From positions 45,043,418-45,107,417 of the forward strand of contig NC_133901.1 of the NCBI RefSeq assembly GCF_964199755.1: DNA of 64,000 nucleotides, in the 5' to 3' direction. How positions within the stretch are numbered: position 1 is the first letter of the stretch; every line of letters starts with the position of its first letter. Made by a program: the position numbers and the translations under genes. Positions 25,191-38,800 of the stretch are shown here, piece by piece. The notes beneath the pieces were generated by a model. It searched no databases, was not told where the DNA came from, and was given only the letters and a program-made list of their open reading frames with translations. Source of the DNA: Larus michahellis (taxonomy: Eukaryota; Chordata; Aves; Charadriiformes; Laridae).

Positions 25191-25748
25191 CACCCTGTGG
25201 CAGTTACGAAAGCACAGCTGGCCAATCCACGACAAGATTGTTTTAAAGGTATCTTAATCGTTCAACCCTTTTTTTTTTTTTTTAAACTGAACACATGGTT
25301 ACCCTCTTTATGGGGTGGGTGGGTACAGGGAACAGGAATTACAGAAAGCTTTTCTGAAGCTGGGAACACAGCACTGAACTTTAAGATCTGCAAGCTACGC
25401 TGCTTTTCTGTAGAACTGTGCATTTTTACAAGTAATATTTTCCCTATGTTTCAGCCTATACTACTTCCAACTCCCTGCCCTCCGTCCCCCACATGCACAC
25501 TGCACACCAAAACAACACAAACAACCCTGGAAACAATTAAAAAGCCATCACGATGTACAATATTAGTAAAAAGCTTAAATATAGAGGCTATACTAGTGAA
25601 TTAACCCAGCGTTTCTGTGCTCGATTACCTGCTTTAGTGGCAACATCCCTTCACTAAAGAGCATCATTTTCTCTGGAACTATCAGATCTCCAAGTTCTCA
25701 ACTCTAAAAACTCCGGAAGAGAATGAGCACTTCTCTTAGGCAAAGGCC

Positions 25749-25772
25749 AAAAAAAAAAAAAAAAAAAAAAAA
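25749..25772. repeat. Poly(A) tract, 24 A
   Basis: Uninterrupted A homopolymer with no recognisable retroelement attached. Confidence 0.95.
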
Positions 25773-26517
25773 CGGAAAACCATCATTTTGTGTGTTTTTA
25801 TGGTGACCACAAAACATCTCCAAGATAACAGAGAGTTATTTTATGGTCTGTCAGTACTCAGCTAACCAGAATTTAAACAAGCTTAGCCTTAATCCTGTTC
25901 TAAGTGCTGGTTGATGGTCTTCACTTTGTGTCAAGAAGACCAGTTAAAACATGGTTTTCTAGATGTCTCATTTCCCTCCCACCCGCAACCAGAGAAAAAA
26001 TTGTCATTAAGAGGATAGCTATCCTTAAACATTTATTTTAGCAGTGTAAACAGGACCTGTTGCAGCTGTGTCAAAAAAAAAAAGGAAAGCCCATGTTTTC
26101 AAGTTGTCAATGAAACTCAGGGTAGCACACAGATTTACTTACATACTTTTCCTAAGACAACAGCTGAGCAAAAGTGGAAACACTTAGTGGACACTCTCTC
26201 AGTCTAAAATGGCCTTGACCATTGCTTATTCTTCCCTTCCCTCCCACTCACAACCTCCCCAAGACACTCTATATTGAGCCTAAAAATCTTTCAGAGCTTT
26301 GTCACAACTTGCATACCCCAAACAAGTCGAGCTGATTACTTTTTATGAGACATTCCCCCCTGAAATGAGTCATATGATTACAAATATCTTCGTAATCTAA
26401 CTCCTAAAAGAAAATTTACAATCCGCATAACCTGGTAACATGCTCATCAAGATTTCATGAGCTTTTAAATACCATTAAGGATTACAAAATACATCATCCT
26501 GACCAACTTTGAAATTA

Positions 26518-26580
26518 GCCCTGCTTTAAGTGGGGATTTGACTAGAGAAGCTTCAGAGGTCCCTTCCAACCTAAATTGTC
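26518..26580 (+). mobile_element. CR1 LINE fragment
   Basis: A short diverged piece of the CR1 3' end: 'GGATTTGACTAGAGAAG', then 'CAGAGGTCCCTTCCAACC'. Only the end of the element remains. Confidence 0.7.
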
Positions 26581-27699
26581 CGTTAAATGCCAAAATCAAT
26601 GCACAAAGAAGCCTCCCAACATTTCTGATGGCGTGAATGTAAGTAATTTTTTGCAACAATTTTTTTTTTCTTTTCACCATTGTAAAGATCCTGTAACAAA
26701 CCATTCTTTGTGCTGAGAATAACAGGCTTTTTTTTCCCGGTTTCTTCCCAGTCTGCGCATGTTTCATTACTGAATTCAGTACAACACTGCGCCCGGCTCC
26801 AGCTGAAGCGAAATTTGCTGTGTCAGTGTGAAGCAAGTAAGCCATACTCCATCCTTCAAAAGGAAGTTAGCTGGCAGACCAAATAATCTCCCCCATTCTG
26901 AGACTGTTTTAAATAAACCCAACATCTCAACAACCCTTTTGAGCAAGGGAGAGCAAACAGCTCCAGCACAACACTTTGGAAATCTCTAGGTGTATTCAGA
27001 GGGGACAGGCAGCTAGTTACGGTGTACAGGGAAATTCACATCTCCGCTCAGTCAGCAAAATGGAGACACCACGGAGATGGGAGGAAGTACTTGGAGGACA
27101 GAACTGCAAAAAAGGACTTGTGTGAAGATAATACAGGCTAAACTCTGGGTCTGCTGGGGATCCAGAGCAGGAAAGCTGCAGGCTGCAGCAGTCTGCAGAG
27201 CTGGGGGATGAGGAAGGATACCAACAGACCCACTAATCATGCAAATCAGTGCTCACCACAAACGCAGGGACCCACTGGGCAGCAAGCGGTCCCTCCTGTT
27301 CCAACTCAGCCCTAACTCCTGCAAACTCAAGCTTAAATTAAGAATTATAATTATTTCACCACCTTTTGGGATTCTTAGGCCTCGCTTGTATTTTAGCTTT
27401 CACATTCCTTGCATTACACCGTTCCCAACAGCACAATTACTGGTTACTAAAAGCAAAAATACGAGATAATCAACATATGTTTCAACTCCAACCCATGGAG
27501 GGGGGGGAGGTGTGTGTGCTCTAAGCATGAATTAGTAACACATTAGCCTCAGTAGATACACCCAGCTGAGAAGTATTTCCCCCACGACCTAGTTTATCCT
27601 TTCCCTTGTCCTGCCACAAACCAGGTCGGATAAGGAAACTGTCCTCCCGGTTCCAGAAGGCTGGGAGGATTCCACCTTGATGCTCCAAGCAGCCTTGAA

Positions 27700-28090
27700 G
27701 GTGGCTACTTTGGAGAAACGAGGGGCTGGGGTGGCCCGGCGAGCAGCGGTACCGCTGCTCGCCGGGCCACCCCAGCCCCTCGTTTCTCCAAATTTAATAG
27801 TCGCTGCCGCCTTTCCCCCGCGGGGACCACCCCGTCCCGCCTGTCTCCCCCCGCCGTTCCCGCACTCACGCTGCCCGCACCGCGCCGCCGATCCCGGCCC
27901 GGCCGCCGTCGCGCCGCCCCCGGTGGCCTCCGCGCAGGCACCGCGGCGACCGGCGTCCCCCGGGGTGGCCTCGGGACCGACCGGCGTCCCCCGGCGGTCT
28001 GCGCCGTGCCCTCCCACCGAGCTGCCGCGCCGAGCGGGATTATCCCCGCCATTGAGGACGGGAATGAATAAACACCTTCCGTTCCCTCCC
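27700..28090 (-). promoter_or_regulatory. CpG island, likely distal promoter of PRXL2A
   Basis: CpG density is very high from about 27710 to 28050, with AT-rich flanks. A minus-strand donor GCAGC|GTGAGTGCGG places a candidate first-exon end at 27870, pointing towards PRXL2A. A 16-base direct repeat (GACCGGCGTCCCCCGG) occurs at 27948-27963 and 27979-27994. No coding sequence is recognised; the open frames on both strands are by-products of GC-rich sequence. The left edge is formed by a perfect palindrome. Confidence 0.6.
27709..27792. repeat. Perfect 84-bp palindrome without spacer
   Basis: Bases 27709-27750 are the exact reverse complement of 27751-27792, meeting at GGTACC with no spacer and no mismatch over 42 bp. 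Pairing stops at both ends (C at 27708, T at 27793). Perfect zero-spacer palindromes of this length are unstable in cells and are also a typical result of fold-back during library preparation or assembly, so a real inverted duplication and an artefact both remain possible. Confidence 0.98.
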
Positions 28091-31000
28091 GCCACCCGTT
28101 TTCCCCTCGCTAGGATTTTACAGTTTCTGGCTAATCAAAGAAAGAAACAACGTATACTTTCAGATCCTGCACGTAAACATATTTAAGGCAAACCCTCCCC
28201 ACCCCCCCACCCCAAACCATAAAGACCTAAATCTGAAAACATAATGAGATTACCATTCAAGCAGTCTGATTAACGAGGCACTTAAAATGCCTACATATAT
28301 ATTGCATTCAAGAACATACTTGCTCAGATAAGGCAGCCAACAACACGTCACAACGTCATGTAACGAACACGCTCTTCGGTTGCTTGTGGTCATTAGGCAC
28401 CGCTCCAGCCAGAAGCTCGGAGGACTCGTCTTTGCTGCCTTGGGACTATTTCCTGAGGTCTCCTGTTAACCTGGCATTTATAATACCCAAAACCAATAAA
28501 AAAAAGAAAAGGTTGTAGGAATGACAGCAGAGTCTGGTCAGTGACACAACAGCAGCCCAGGAGAACTAGTGTAATCTCTTTGATGGTACTGGAGAGTCTG
28601 CATTCCAAGCGACCCAGAGACACTGTTTTTCAGCATGTCCCAAACTTATCTAGACCAAATGACCTTTTCTTATCTCTCTTTTAACTGGGAGTCACCAGCC
28701 ACTCTGGTTAGATCTGCTCAGTTTACCCCTTATTTGCATTTTCTGTTTATCTTTAGTGTAGAGCTTGTTTTTTTGAGGAATCTCACCACAAAACAAGGCC
28801 TCCACTAATTGGAAGCAATAACAGTGCCATGGTTCTGGTTCTGACCTTGCACAGACCAAACTGGAGGCAACACGCCACGTGTGCCGGGATGCACCAGAAA
28901 TCACCACCTGGAAGCCAGCCTGGGCACCCTGCAGACCCCTGTGAGCACAAGCCCATGCTGCTTCCCAAGGCTGGCTGCTCCCCAGTCACCCTGCCCTGCT
29001 CCGCTCCAACAGGAGCTCAGCTGCCCTGCACTGCTGGGCTCCCACACCAACCAGCGCTTCTGCAAGACAGAGCCTGGCTGTATGTCCTTGCTTAGTACAT
29101 GCCAGAGCGGCACCGTCTCGCAGTTGCAGGGGAAAGATTTGGGGTCTTTTTGCCCAAAATTGTGGTAGCTATGCTTTTGTCTATACACGTGCTTTTAGAA
29201 ATCAAATGGATTATAAGAAGCACTAAAGTTACTCAGGCTTAGCAGCAATTAAAAAACAACCTAAGGCAACTTCATAGCAGAAGCAGCATTACTGGACTAC
29301 TTGAAAGCGTTGGGGAATCTGGGACCGTAGGGGCTGCTTTTTCTTTTTTTTTTTTTCCCCCCACTGGAGATACATGAAACAAAATAACCATAGAATGGTT
29401 CAGGTTAGAAGGGACGTTGAAGATCATCTAGTTCTAACCCCCCTGCCATGGGCAGGAACACTTCCCACTAGACCAGGTTGCTCAAAGCCCCTACTAAATA
29501 CCTCTACTTTTTCTCCTTAACCATTGTGGGAAGGTTCTCTGTCAACACCGAAGATAATATGCTGAAGTGTCTTTCTCACTGTTTCTGAAATGAAATCAGC
29601 ATTAGAACATATGTATCTTTGCCACTGTGACACACCAATCTTCAGAAAAACATTATGACAAAAAAAATGCTTGACAAATTCTGCCAGCCATCATCATGTA
29701 ATTAAACCCCTAATTTCTGCAGGCCATCAACATTCCTTTCTTCTGAATTTTTTAATGGTTGTGGCTCCACCTGTCAACATCTGTCAATGGTAGAACTGGA
29801 GCTCCATTATTTTTGTTGCCATGGTAAGCACACAAAACAAAAAAACAACCTTTTTTCTTAATGATACTTCTGCACATTATACCTCTAACAATCTGGCAGC
29901 TGGCCTTTGTAATTCAAAGGTAGCCAGTATTCCTGAGAGGGGAAAAAAACCCACTGATCACAAGATGAAAACATCTTTTCCTTTATTCTTTGCTCTGAGT
30001 AGGAGTCCGTGACAAGGCATCAGGCAAGAACAATAAGCAGTTAATCACAGAAGTGATGCTGGCTTCATTTGTCCCTACTGTAAAAAGGAAAAATGCAGAA
30101 AAATGCAGCCTGCGCATCTGGATTCCATCCAAGAATATCTTCCCACTTTACAAAGCAGTGAAATCCCTTGAATGCATGCACACTTCTAGTAGAAGCAGAA
30201 TGCAAAGAAAAATGTTGAAATGAAAATACTGGAATCTAACCTTCTTTGCCTATGTCTCCAGAAAGGCTGGCTTTCCATGAAAAGCTATCGTGTTGCATAA
30301 GTGGAGTTGCAGCAACAATTACTTTGTGCTTATTAGACTACCTTTGCTTTCATTGCTTCAGAAAGGTAGCGAGATTTTTGGCAGGAAAGCTGAATGGGAA
30401 TTTGATTACTTTGGTTTTCTGTTTTTCCCCTCTCGATAAAATATTATGATTGATCTGCAATAGTTTAGTTTTTCTGTACACCTATTCAGATGTTGTTCCC
30501 ACATTTTTCCTGTTAAAGAGAATAATAAAGTCCCTAACACACATGAAAAGAATATTTCACAGAGCAACAGGCACCAATATTTAATCTTCTAGTTCTCAGG
30601 TTTTGAATAGTCCTCTTAAAAAGCACATTGAGCCTTTCTCCTCCTGCTTTCATATTTCAGTTTTATAGCAGTTAAACTGAATGAAGAATATCAGTCTGCA
30701 AACTACATGTATATCAGTTAATTAAATTTCCCTAGCATGCCTGTGCTTAAGTCACCCAGCATGCACTGTATCAGTATCTATGCTAAAACATGATCTAGCA
30801 TTACGAAATTTTCAAATCACATACAGAATGACAAAGCTGTGCGTTATTTCAGAAGTTAATTATTTCTCTTTCTTGTTGGATCATGCTTCTATAAGTCAGC
30901 TTTAGACCCAGGGCGTTGTTAGACAAATGACTTATATTAAAAAAAAAAACCAACTGTTTTTTCTGTCAGGAAACAGGAGATCTCAAAAGCAACAAGGAAA

Positions 31001-34000
31001 CAGTGAGTGGTGGGCAAAGGCAGGGTCTAGGCCCTATGTCTGTAGAAGGATTTCCAGACTAAGATTTTCTACATTGAGCCAATAAGATTGGAAGGGGATA
31101 CACAAAAAATACAGCTTGAACTTTTCACCTGTGTGCTTCTAAAGGCATATCCACACAGATGCAGACTGATGCAGGTTTCAGCTAGACCAGGCAAAAACCA
31201 TCTCTTATTTGGAGACTGGACAGTGACTTGTACTCATCTGGTGGCGTTTTCAACCCCATCCTGATCCTCAGGAAATAAAAGCACAGAGTCTACAGACAGC
31301 CTGGACACAGGATCTGACATTTATCTTAAGATTAGGGTGCAGCAGTCACTGCAGAAACCAAAGGACCTACAGGTCTTTTGAAATCGTCTTCCCCCGCACA
31401 AGCAGTTCGCAGCAGAACATCAAGAAGAGATCGGTGCCAACACCCTCCATCTGGACAAGAGCAGGAAGAATTAGTAAGTCTTTTTAAAGGGTATACAGAT
31501 ACTAATACAAATCTCTTTTGGCAATAGCCTAATAAACACTGAATCCCAGAAAAGCCTACGACTTAGAACAATGCAATAGATAACCAAAGCCTTTGGAACG
31601 AGTAGATGAGGTCATTAGTCCTTCTCTTTGTCCTTCAGTCTTTAATAATCTCCAAGGGCCTATACTTTTTCTTTGTCCCGTTTACTGCAGTGCTACCTAT
31701 ACTGTTATTCTATACCAATTTTTTAGTTTTTCTCATGCTAGGTAGGACACTGAGGCCTAGTAGAGAGTTATTTCTAATGACAGTTCAAGCTACTAGAATA
31801 GCAACAAAGCTTCAGGCTCTATAAGCAAAACCAGGGTGTTGAACACCCCAAAATATCCACAGCGATATCACCAAAAAAAGGCAGTAAATGCACTGCTGCG
31901 AGATCAGGACATCAGAGGAAAACAGTCATTCTGCAGCGGTCCTGGGTAACCCCCACAACTCCTACATAGTTTCCATTAAAATCCAGGCACCAACATATTT
32001 CTAGGCTATTGCTCTTCCAAGCTGTTGGGGCAAAACTGGCATATTTAGTTCCTTACTATAGCCTTCAGCAGTAGTTATGCATCTTGCAATCTATACAAGT
32101 CATTAGTAAGGACAAGGCTGCTTGTGGTACTAATACAACTAGTGTCCTACATTGTCCTTAAGACAGCTAGTTTCTACACTCAGTCAAATAACATATTTTA
32201 CCAAGTTGGTTGTATGTATCTAGAAAAACAAGTGTAGATATTTTTTTATATAAGTATGTAAAGTTTGGAGGTGACCAATTTGTAAGGTTTAAAATAATCT
32301 GATGATTTACTGGTTGATTTAGCTGTTATTGAGAATTATTTGTTCAAGCACTAAGGAAGAGAACTGAGCTTTCTTTAACAAATTTACGCTTCTCCTGTAG
32401 TAGATGAGCTGCTCTTAATATTTAAAATCTGAGATAAAAATTCCATTACCTCTTCCATTAAAAGAACACCTGGGTCAGAAAAACAAAATAACCCTGCTAT
32501 TAAAAGTGTTGATGCCAATGGGGGTCATTTCAACAGAACTTGGCTGGGAATCAAATACACATGCCAGCAAACCTCAGTTGCAACCTCTGGTGGTAATGAG
32601 TAGTTGGGCACAGTAAACTTTTCATCTAGCAGAGCTACAGCCACACTCTAACCATAGCCTTAGAATTAAGCTCTTAATCCTCTTATTACACTGAACTATT
32701 TGTCTGTGCAACTTTCTCCTGCTACAGCAAAACACAGATGTTTTATTATCACACTTAATTTCAATGCTGCATATCTGTACTTTCTCGTAGCGTTTGGTCT
32801 TGGTCTTTATATGACACAAACTAGGCAGGGCCACAAACTACCTACTTCCTATTTTCAATGTTTAATTTCTGTTTAATTCTTTGTGAAAGTTCTTTTTAAG
32901 GGATTGTGCACATCTCTGGGGATACGCACCGTGTTCATGTTGACAACCACAATTTTTCTTTCTTAACTTTCATCAAAACAACTTGAAAGAAAAGCAATAT
33001 AACATAGCAGCCAATGTGCAATCACCAAGTATCTGATACAAATAACTATAAATGACAACTGAAATTGATATGGGCATATACATCACGCAGATAAACACAG
33101 AAGACATTCTACTAAGCAAGACACATTTCAAGTCCACAGCATCACTGCCACAAGTTCCATTTCCTGAAACCTACGTGTTTATGTGCCTTCCATGGGAATG
33201 CAAAGGCCTTCCTCTAACATTTCCAGCAGAATACATAATTAACTCACAATCAGTCTTTCTTCCTAGAACCAAGTTACATTCTACATCACTCTCCTTGGTG
33301 ATACTTGCTTTGTCACCAAGCTAGAACTAAAAGTTCACAAAGACATCATACAGATTTTGCCTGAATATTTTTGTTCTCTAGATAAAGCTTGTCAAAGCTA
33401 GTAATTGGTTTAAAGAATGTAGATAGTTTTATTTTCTTCAAGTAAAAAACAAAGCAAAACCAGCCAAAACCCAATATTGCCACCTTTTAGTAAGATGTTT
33501 AAATGTATTTGCTTTCAAGCATTTTTCCCCCCATACCCATTTTGCTAACATCCACCATGATTTTTGCCACTGCATAAATTATCAAAACAAACATAAGTCT
33601 AGTACATACTTAAAATGATTGTGTAGGGGGTAATATATACAGACTTTGTAACAAACATACTTTGTGGGTATGCCATTTTGTAAAATTAAAAACAAGCATA
33701 ATCTTAATGCGTTTTGTTTCCTGCTCTTGATTTAACTAAGGTTATATGTTTGGGTGATAAGCAGTTGACAGTGGGACAGAATAATGGGTGGTGTGAAAGA
33801 GGGCACTGATGATGTGGAAAACTTTAAAGGTCACTGTTTGCTATGCTGTACCACCGAACCAGCATTTTAAAATCAGGGCCTGTTCACCTATCTTGCAGGC
33901 TAGGCTTAGAACTCAGACTTTTGGGAGGGAAGGGAGGTTGCTTAGACAGGTAAAAGGGGGAGTGGTAAGGCTAATTGCATTTCAAGCCACAACTCTTCAG

Positions 34001-35740
34001 GAATTGATCCACGTCATTCCCCATTCCTGTGGTTTTACTATCATGATCCAAGAACATTCACAGAAAACAAAGTTAGCACCCTGAGATGATCTGGCAAATG
34101 CTTTTCTGCATATGCCAGCTATTGTTCCAGTAACAGACAACTTGCAGAGGCTCCGATTAGCTAAAGTTGAAAAAACACTGGAGAAGAACAAAGTTAGTGA
34201 AATTCTTAAATTACAGCTTTTCATGTGTAGCAATAGATTGATTATAGGTCTAAAGGATTTATGGGATGTGAATGAAAGACTTCACAGCCAGAAGGCGGCA
34301 GGTGAAAGAAAAAAAGATGACTAAACATCTATCAAGACAGATAAGCAATACCCTAAATGCTAAATAGAGAGGCCAGTGAAACCCAGAAAAAATTCTGAAT
34401 TGTAGTCATTAGACTCATATGGAAACCACTAGAGTGTGTTTTTATTGAATTAGGGGAAGCCCCAAGTAAGCATATTAAAGATAAGACAGAGGAGTGGTTC
34501 TGAATTGAAACAGTTTCTAAATGAGAGATGCCAAAGAAGCCGTATCAAATACCAAAAGCTGAACTTTGGATGAAATAAGAAATAAATAGGAAGAATTTTT
34601 GTTTCCACTTGGAATTAAGATGGTATTCAGGCTTACTCTAATTAGTCTATTTTTTCTAATTTCTTCTAACTGTTGCTATCAAACTATTCAGCTTGTTAAG
34701 AACCACAAAACATCATAGATCTAAATAACTGCTTGAACAGCTCCCACGCAGCTCATTGGTGTACAGTCAAGCCGGCATCAGTAATTCCCCTTCCATTACT
34801 CCAGGGTTCTCTTTCTCAAAAGAGCAGCAGCAATCTAATCACATATTAAATCAGACTGACAGCTTATCCTTCCTAGGATGGCATTTCTTCTATATGCATG
34901 TGAGGAACTACCACACAAGCCTAATACAGCTTTCTTCAGAAGTGCTGCTTTTGTTAAACCTGACGCAAAGCTATATGGAATCTTCATGCTGTGACTAAAC
35001 AAAATAAATCTAGAATGTCTAGAATTGAGAAATGCATGACTACCACCACAGTCTTTACCTAGTCTCTTGTTAAAAAGCACTTCTGAAAAAGTTGCACATG
35101 ACTTCAAATGGCATTGAGTATATTTTTTACCTCCAGTAAGCCATCAAGCTTCCTGAATGTTCATACTGAAGTTATGTCCTAATCACCACTTCCTTAAGAC
35201 TACTAGCCAGATTATCTTTTAGGGAAAGTGCTAAGGTCACTGTGACCATATGCTGGGTCTTATCTGATGATTTGCCTTAACCACCCTGTGATTATTTTAT
35301 GCTACACCCTATAATTATTTTCTGATATTTTCCACTTATGTTTCTATTCCCAAGTTTCATAAAATATTAAATAATCACTTCTTGTCACTGTATAAATAGA
35401 GCAGCTGACCACAATGAATGACCTGCAAGATGCTTTTTACTACTCCAAGTAAACATGTATTTGAAATTTTAATATTAATAATGACTAAAAAAGAAAAATA
35501 TATGCCGTTTACAAATTGAGCAGCTTTCTTACAGAAGACTTAAGTACTTACATCTCAAAACTCACAGCTAATGGAAGCTTTTAGAGACTGTCTCCACATC
35601 AGACAGAAAATTCATGACCACAAACAGGGTTTCATAATTGCAAAAGAGATTAAAACCAAAGTTCCTAGGCAAGACAAAACAAACCGAGTGGATAAAGAAG
35701 GGAACTGAAGAACAACATAAGTCTAGTACTTCATATAAAA
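28090..35740. other. Intergenic stretch between PRXL2A promoter and EXOSC3
   Basis: I recognise no coding exon. A CR1 fragment lies at 29388-29493, and T/A runs occur around 29340 and 30942. The open frames (for example near 31606-31824 and 34112-34324) have no recognisable similarity and no supporting splice context. Confidence 0.5.
29388..29493 (-). mobile_element. CR1 LINE 3' fragment, antisense
   Basis: 'CATAGAATGGTTCAGGTTAG', 'AGGGACGTTGAAGATCATCT' and 'CTGCCATGGGCAGGAACACT' are the reverse complement of the CR1 3' end. About the last 100 bases of the element remain. Confidence 0.9.
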
Positions 35741-35747
35741 AAGGGCT

Positions 35748-35753
35748 TTTAAT
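35748..35753 (-). terminator. EXOSC3: Possible poly(A) signal of EXOSC3 (ATTAAA)
   Basis: ATTAAA on the minus strand lies about 65 nt after the EXOSC3 stop. It is the second most common poly(A) hexamer. A longer 3' UTR using a later signal is equally possible. Confidence 0.35.
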
Positions 35754-35817
35754 ATAAATCTGAATACAAAAATAACCGAAACACCCGACAGTCATCTCAG
35801 ATCCTCAAGGTTTTCTC

Positions 35818-38800
35818 TTATCGATTCCCTGACAATTTGGCAAGCGCTTGTTTTCTCTGCTCTGCAGTCATATACTCACAGGCTTCCAAAATATTTACTA
35901 TAATTAAAGTCTGTTGAACTGTTTTTGCTTTTACCCATATTCTTCCATTCATTCCCAGCACCAGCTCAAACGGGTACAATTGTGACAACTCTTGAATTAT
36001 TTCACATTTGGGAGCCAAGAGTCTGTAAACAAGATTAAAAAAGTCAGAGGAAGTAGTAAATTGTCTTAAAGTCAGAAGTAGTAGTAAATGGTCACATTTG
36101 ATAGACACCACATTATTAGCAATTAACAACTAAACCGCAGTACTGGTGTTATGGGAACAGTTAAGGCAACACCAAAAGCTAAGATGATCAAGTTGCATAT
36201 GCATCCAAAATAGCAATACAGTATCAGATTTTTAATTCTCCTCTCATATAAAATATAGGCACCTAAAAAATACAGCTCTTGTGAATTAACTTGTTTGCTA
36301 ATTAGATTCAGAAGTAATACCTGACAAATTTAAAGTGAACTGATACTTTTATATTAATTCTACGAGTTAATAAATTCTAAAACTACACTGCTTGACAAAG
36401 TGACATTTTTCAAGTGCTGCTATTTGTAAATTCGACAGAGTTAAAGATGTGTCTTTAAAAACACAACTTCCCTTCTCCTTCAGGAGACAATATTAACAGC
36501 AGTAAACATAGGATGTTGCTTTTATTAGGTGACAGCACACTGAAAAATAAAAGCGTCAAGAATATTGTGATACATCAAGGATTAAATTAAGCTTCAACAG
36601 GCTTTCTCAAAGAAGGAACAAACATATCACGATTTAGCAGTTTACTTGTAATACTGTTATTTCTTTACTTGCATGCAGACAAAATTTGGAAAACAAGCAA
36701 AATGGTTGCAAAAATATTTTGCATCAGTTCTCACTGACTTCTGATGGGACATGTAAACCAGACAAATCATTACTTAAACCCAGGCATGAAACAGCTGCTC
36801 TGCATCTCCAAATTACTTTTCCAAAGAACAACACACAAAAAACCCCACCCCAAAGCAACAATAAAGTTTGACCATTATTTATCCATATAAGCTGGTATTC
36901 TTTGATAGTCACAAAAGCCTTGTATAAGTAACTCCACAGTTCACAATACATTTAAAAGCTTATGAAATGGTTCCTGGATTAACATGTCAGTTTTAAATGA
37001 AAACCCCACAAGTTTTTTTTCTCTCTATCCTTATTTCAATGCGATTTCTTTTTCTTTGGAAGTCACAAAAAAATGTGTATTGATGTGGAAAAAACCTTTA
37101 ATCATCTGTCAGACAAAGTTACATCCCTTACTAGCCCCTTAAGCAGAAAAAGGACAGTATGCATCTCCAATTTTTAAGCTCCAAGGTAGTAGGTACATAC
37201 CTGAAACACCAGCTTGACTATTTGATTTCCCCAGGTCAATGGTTTTGTTCTCCATACTGCTTTGGTAACCACATCACTTTTTTTTTTAAAACAGGTCACA
37301 TAACACCATATAGAAGAGCATCTGAATATCTTACAGGGGAAAATACATCCTCCTTCTAGGTCAATAACCATGCTCTTATTTACTAAAACTAGTATAAATG
37401 CACTAAAACATTTACAACCTCTGATTACCAAACTGTCCCCACTGCTCAGAGGAAATAGTTGTGCAACTCCTACCCCCTATATTCCACATTAGGGTACTTA
37501 CTTTTCTTAGTACTTACTTTCTTATTAGACCTAAGGAAACTTTAAAGAGGAAGCCATCTTGTCCAATTATTCCCATTCCACTTGATCTTCCACTGCTGTC
37601 TATACAGACCATCTCTGGTTCCATGTCTTTATTTGCTACAAGGAACTGACCATAAATAAGATCTCCCACCTAAAAAAAGCAATGTCAAAAAGAAAAAGTA
37701 TTAGAGAAGATCATACTGCACATTTGTAAGAAATACTCAGTTGATAAAAAACAGTTTTAAAACATTGGTGATAGAAAAATAAGCTAGTCTAATAGAAATT
37801 TTCATTTTCTTTTCTTCTACAAAAGAAAACATCTGCTAGGAACAATCATCTTGTACCACTACTGGGATGTGAAAGACAAAAAGAGTATAGAATTTTATTT
37901 CATGGAGTATTCCTCTTTTCTTTAAATACCAAACAGGAATTCCTCTATTAGAAGTCTAAGCAACCTGGCTCTTGTAATCATTTATCAAGACAACTAAATA
38001 ATCACACTAACCTATTTCGTTTTTCTTTACAGTCCATTTTTACATTTTGGTGAAGATATTTCAGATGAATGCACAAGCTGTGGCATGCATGTGCCACACA
38101 ACTGTTTATAACAGGGCAATTAAGAACCCAACTGTTTTCTACCAGTATCAGGTGACATAAAAGTTTGTTTCTAACTTCGCAGTGCCCCCCTTTATGCATG
38201 TTACTCATGAACTGCATCTACTGCTGGCAGTATTATGTGAAAGTTAAAATGTAAGGAGTGAAGAAGCCTGCCATGTGAAAGATACCAAACCACACTCATT
38301 ACATGTTCTCTGAAGAAACCTCAGGAAGCTCACAGCCTGATCACACAATAACCTCCAAGAAGGGCCACAGCAAAACCACTGCAAATAAACCTGCACTCCT
38401 CTCCTTACGTGCAACTTTTGAAATACCTTTTAGTAAGAAAGCCTACTAAAGCGTAACAGAAGCACCAAGGGACGTCGCAAAGGCGCTACCTCCAATAAAC
38501 GAATGCATTACCTGCGCATTTGGCCTGTTCCTCTTCGTGGCGCCCTCGAAGGCCAGGTAGGACAGGGACGCCTGCTCGCTCCCGCCCACGTCCAGCTTAA
38601 ACACGTCTCCCGCTTTGGCCGTCACGATTCCTATGACATGGTCGCCCTTCACCGGCACGTACTGCCAAGGGGGTGGGCGGACAAGCGGGTCAGGCGAGCG
38701 CCGACACGACGGGGCCCGGCTCCCTCCCGCTCCCCTCCGCGCCCCTACCCGCTTCTGCTGCGAGTCCACCCAGTAGGCGCCGCCCGCCGCCCCGCCGCCG

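Larger units (their letters stand above)
22240..27700 (-). other. 5' UTR intron region of PRXL2A and upstream sequence
   Basis: The first coding exon starts just after an acceptor (TTTTTACAG at 22240), so transcription begins further right. A GC-richer patch with a strong donor near 25.0 kb is one candidate first exon; the CpG island at 27.7-28.1 kb is another. A CR1 fragment lies at 26518-26580 and an A24 tract at 25749-25772. I see no other coding exon. Confidence 0.5.

Noticed and set aside
34112-34324. A 70-residue plus-strand frame rich in Lys/Leu
   Set aside because: No family resemblance and no splice context; possibly a decayed repeat, but I cannot show it.
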